From: Kordia sp045105435
Lineage (GTDB): Bacteria > Bacteroidota > Bacteroidia > Flavobacteriales > Flavobacteriaceae
Reading direction: 5' to 3'
Assembly: GCF_045105435.1 (NCBI RefSeq)
Contig: NZ_JBGCDL010000047.1
Coordinates: 8,697 to 72,696, forward strand
Length of the DNA: 64,000 nucleotides
Part shown: positions 62,693-64,000 of the stretch, piece by piece
How positions within the stretch are numbered: the first letter of the stretch is position 1
Layout: the number at the start of each line of letters is the position of its first letter
The notes under the pieces: generated by a model
Databases searched by the model: none
The model's input: the letters and a program-made list of their open reading frames with translations, nothing else
What the model was told of the DNA's origin: nothing
Program-made: the position numbers and the translations under genes

Positions 62693-63934
62693 ATGAAAGA
62701 TACTAAGAACTGTAGTGAAACAAGATATTTTAAAGCAACGTATTCTTGTGATAACTACTCCGATATTTACATTGGCGATTGTAATGAAGTACAACGAAAA
62801 ATAACCGAAAATAGCACGTTAGAAGCCGTAAGTTTTGAAGCAAAAGCAACTTGTAATGAGTATTTGTATTTTGTGTGTTGGAGTGATGATGGCGGACTGA
62901 ATGGACTTTTGGCAGAACTGCACGGAAGCAATACCGTTTTTTCGGGAACACATGCAAAGTGGGAAGTTTTTGCAACAGGAATTAATTTTAGAGATCACAT
63001 TACACGACCTTCTGAAAAGTTAGTAAATGCCGAACTTAAAAAAGCACATTGTAAAAAGTGGAAAGCGGTTACGAAAGGACCAAATAACGGAAAGAGACCT
63101 TTTAGAACGTATAAAGAGATTGACACCGCGGCACATTTTATTTGGTTCGATTCAGGAAAAGATTCTTCACAAGGTGCGCCTTTTCAGGGATTTAATCATG
63201 ATGAGTTTTTGATTTTTAGATTTCCGATTAGTGAATTGTTTACAAAAGAATGTCACGATTGTAAACACGATTGCGAATGTGTAGATGATTGCCATTGTTC
63301 TGTGTGTGCAGAAACGATTGAAGAAGAACGAAAAGTGTTAAAAACGGAAGCGCTTTCGAAAACATTCCTGATAAAAGGAAAAGAAAATAATTCGCGCAGA
63401 TGCAAAACTCCATATTCAGAAGAAACTTGTTCTATGCTCGATTTGCCAACGTTAGAACCTTGCTTCTACTTGCATTGGGGCGACGGTAAAAGAGATCAGT
63501 TAGAAACAAATGATAGTGAAGTATTGTACATCACTGCATGTAATCCGTATGGAAATTTACGCTTTAGAGGATTGACAATTACAAATATTAGTATTGTGCC
63601 AAAAGGTGGTCGTGGAAATACAATTATTTCAGGTACTGCAAGTGCAACAGTTTCACAAAGTGTTGATATACAAACGCCTATTCGTACGTTGGAAAAAGAA
63701 AACGCAACAATTGTTTCTCAACTAAATAATACGATTCAGTTGATTCCAAATCGTTTGATTCAGTTGGGCGATTTGTGTGGCTGTGCATGTGCGAGTCAGG
63801 CATTGCATTTATCACTTCAAAATGCAAAACCGCAAGACTATGAAATTTTGGTGGACTATTGCATTGATCAGATTGAAATAAATCAAGATAATACAGGAAA
63901 AACACGCTTTCCTATTACAGTAATAAAGAGTTAA
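62693..63934 (+). CDS. Cysteine-rich protein of unknown function
   Basis: From ATG 62693 (MKDTKNCSETRYF) the product has 413 residues; longer versions from 62579 or 62618 look less likely because the upstream DNA holds promoter-like and palindromic sequence. It has no signal peptide or membrane segment. A cluster of seven Cys lies at residues 187, 190, 194, 196, 200, 202 and 205 (ECHDCKHDCECVDDCHCSVC), with three His between them. This suggests metal binding or disulfide cross-linking. Further Cys residues are spread along the protein. I do not recognise the family. Confidence 0.8.
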   Translation: MKDTKNCSETRYFKATYSCDNYSDIYIGDCNEVQRKITENSTLEAVSFEAKATCNEYLYFVCWSDDGGLNGLLAELHGSNTVFSGTHAKWEVFATGINFRDHITRPSEKLVNAELKKAHCKKWKAVTKGPNNGKRPFRTYKEIDTAAHFIWFDSGKDSSQGAPFQGFNHDEFLIFRFPISELFTKECHDCKHDCECVDDCHCSVCAETIEEERKVLKTEALSKTFLIKGKENNSRRCKTPYSEETCSMLDLPTLEPCFYLHWGDGKRDQLETNDSEVLYITACNPYGNLRFRGLTITNISIVPKGGRGNTIISGTASATVSQSVDIQTPIRTLEKENATIVSQLNNTIQLIPNRLIQLGDLCGCACASQALHLSLQNAKPQDYEILVDYCIDQIEINQDNTGKTRFPITVIKS

Positions 63935-63951
63935 TTAACATTTTAAAAAAC

Positions 63952-63977
63952 GTTCCGCTTGTTTGCGCAGGCGGAAC
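63952..63977. other. Short hairpin between the cysteine-rich gene and the next gene
   Basis: GTTCCGC (63952-63958) and GCGGAAC (63971-63977) form a 7-bp stem with a 12-base loop. No T tract follows on the plus strand, so a terminator role is uncertain. Confidence 0.4.
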
Positions 63978-63991
63978 ATAATAATACGATT

Positions 63992-64000
63992 ATGAAAAAA
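63992..64000 (+). CDS. Start of the next gene (cut by window edge)
   Basis: ATGAAAAAA begins 57 bp after the preceding stop in an A/T-rich context, and could start a protein with a Lys-rich N-terminus such as a signal peptide. Only three codons are visible. Confidence 0.35.

Overview
The window looks like a chromosomal segment of a marine flavobacterium (Bacteroidota, Flavobacteriaceae). The evidence is the AT-rich DNA, lysine/asparagine-rich proteins, lack of Shine-Dalgarno boxes, one good flavobacterial promoter (TTG ... TAnnTTTG) before tatA, DUF4837, DUF2652 and DUF4249 proteins, FecI/FecR/TonB-receptor gene sets, and lipoproteins with acidic or K-(D/E) residues after the lipobox Cys. Kordia or a close relative would fit, but the genus cannot be decided from sequence alone. 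No rRNA, tRNA, IS transposase or CRISPR array was recognised.

Region 1 (1-36757, almost all on the minus strand) is a large surface-polysaccharide locus. Read in the direction of transcription it starts with a Wzz-like chain-length protein, then dTDP-rhamnose synthesis (rfbB, rfbA, rfbC, rfbD), a cysQ-like phosphatase, a WbpP/WbpO-type pair for UDP-GalNAcA, and wecB/wecC for UDP-ManNAcA. A plus-strand beta-helix protein and a lipoprotein gene interrupt it. Assembly genes follow: two O-antigen polymerase/ligase-like membrane proteins, two hexapeptide acyltransferases, a Wzx-like flippase, glycosyltransferases, a third polymerase-like protein, a two-domain oxidoreductase, an Asp-box protein with a small partner, two formyltransferases, a heparinase II/III protein and a PIG-L deacetylase. 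The locus ends with a TauD-like dioxygenase, a degenerate aldo/keto reductase, a complete PglF/PglE/PglD/PglC-type diacetylbacillosamine set, and the start of a UDP-glucose dehydrogenase cut by the window edge. Two separate initiating phosphoglycosyltransferases suggest either two glycans or a composite locus.

Region 2 (36768-54420) is mostly conserved chromosomal genes: a DUF6909-like protein with a nucleoside-phosphorylase-like C-terminus, a GH3 family protein, an M23 peptidase, TatA, small lipoproteins (one apparently truncated), Tex, a DUF4837 lipoprotein, an MltD-type LysM transglycosylase, phosphoglycerate kinase (GTG start), a DUF2652 protein, DNA polymerase III delta prime, and an orphan SUKH (SMI1/KNR4) protein. 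A 1.5-kb gene-free stretch (45062-46568) holds two tandem arrays, of about 130 bp and 242 bp period, whose motifs mirror each other. Other palindromic intergenic elements lie at 26617-26757, 49313-49387 and 51967-52085.

Region 3 (54476-64000) carries an ECF sigma factor / FecR anti-sigma / STN-type TonB receptor operon, a second TonB receptor paired with a DUF4249 lipoprotein, an intergenic stretch with candidate structured RNAs between them, and a cysteine-rich protein of unknown function.

The points most worth a second look are the mirrored repeat arrays, a perfect 23-bp inverted repeat directly behind the start codon of a membrane protein gene (23534-23597), the paired-hairpin element at 26617-26757, the deacetylase/formyltransferase/dioxygenase/pseudo-reductase cassette (4938-8102), and the hairpin-rich RNA candidates upstream of the sigma factor.
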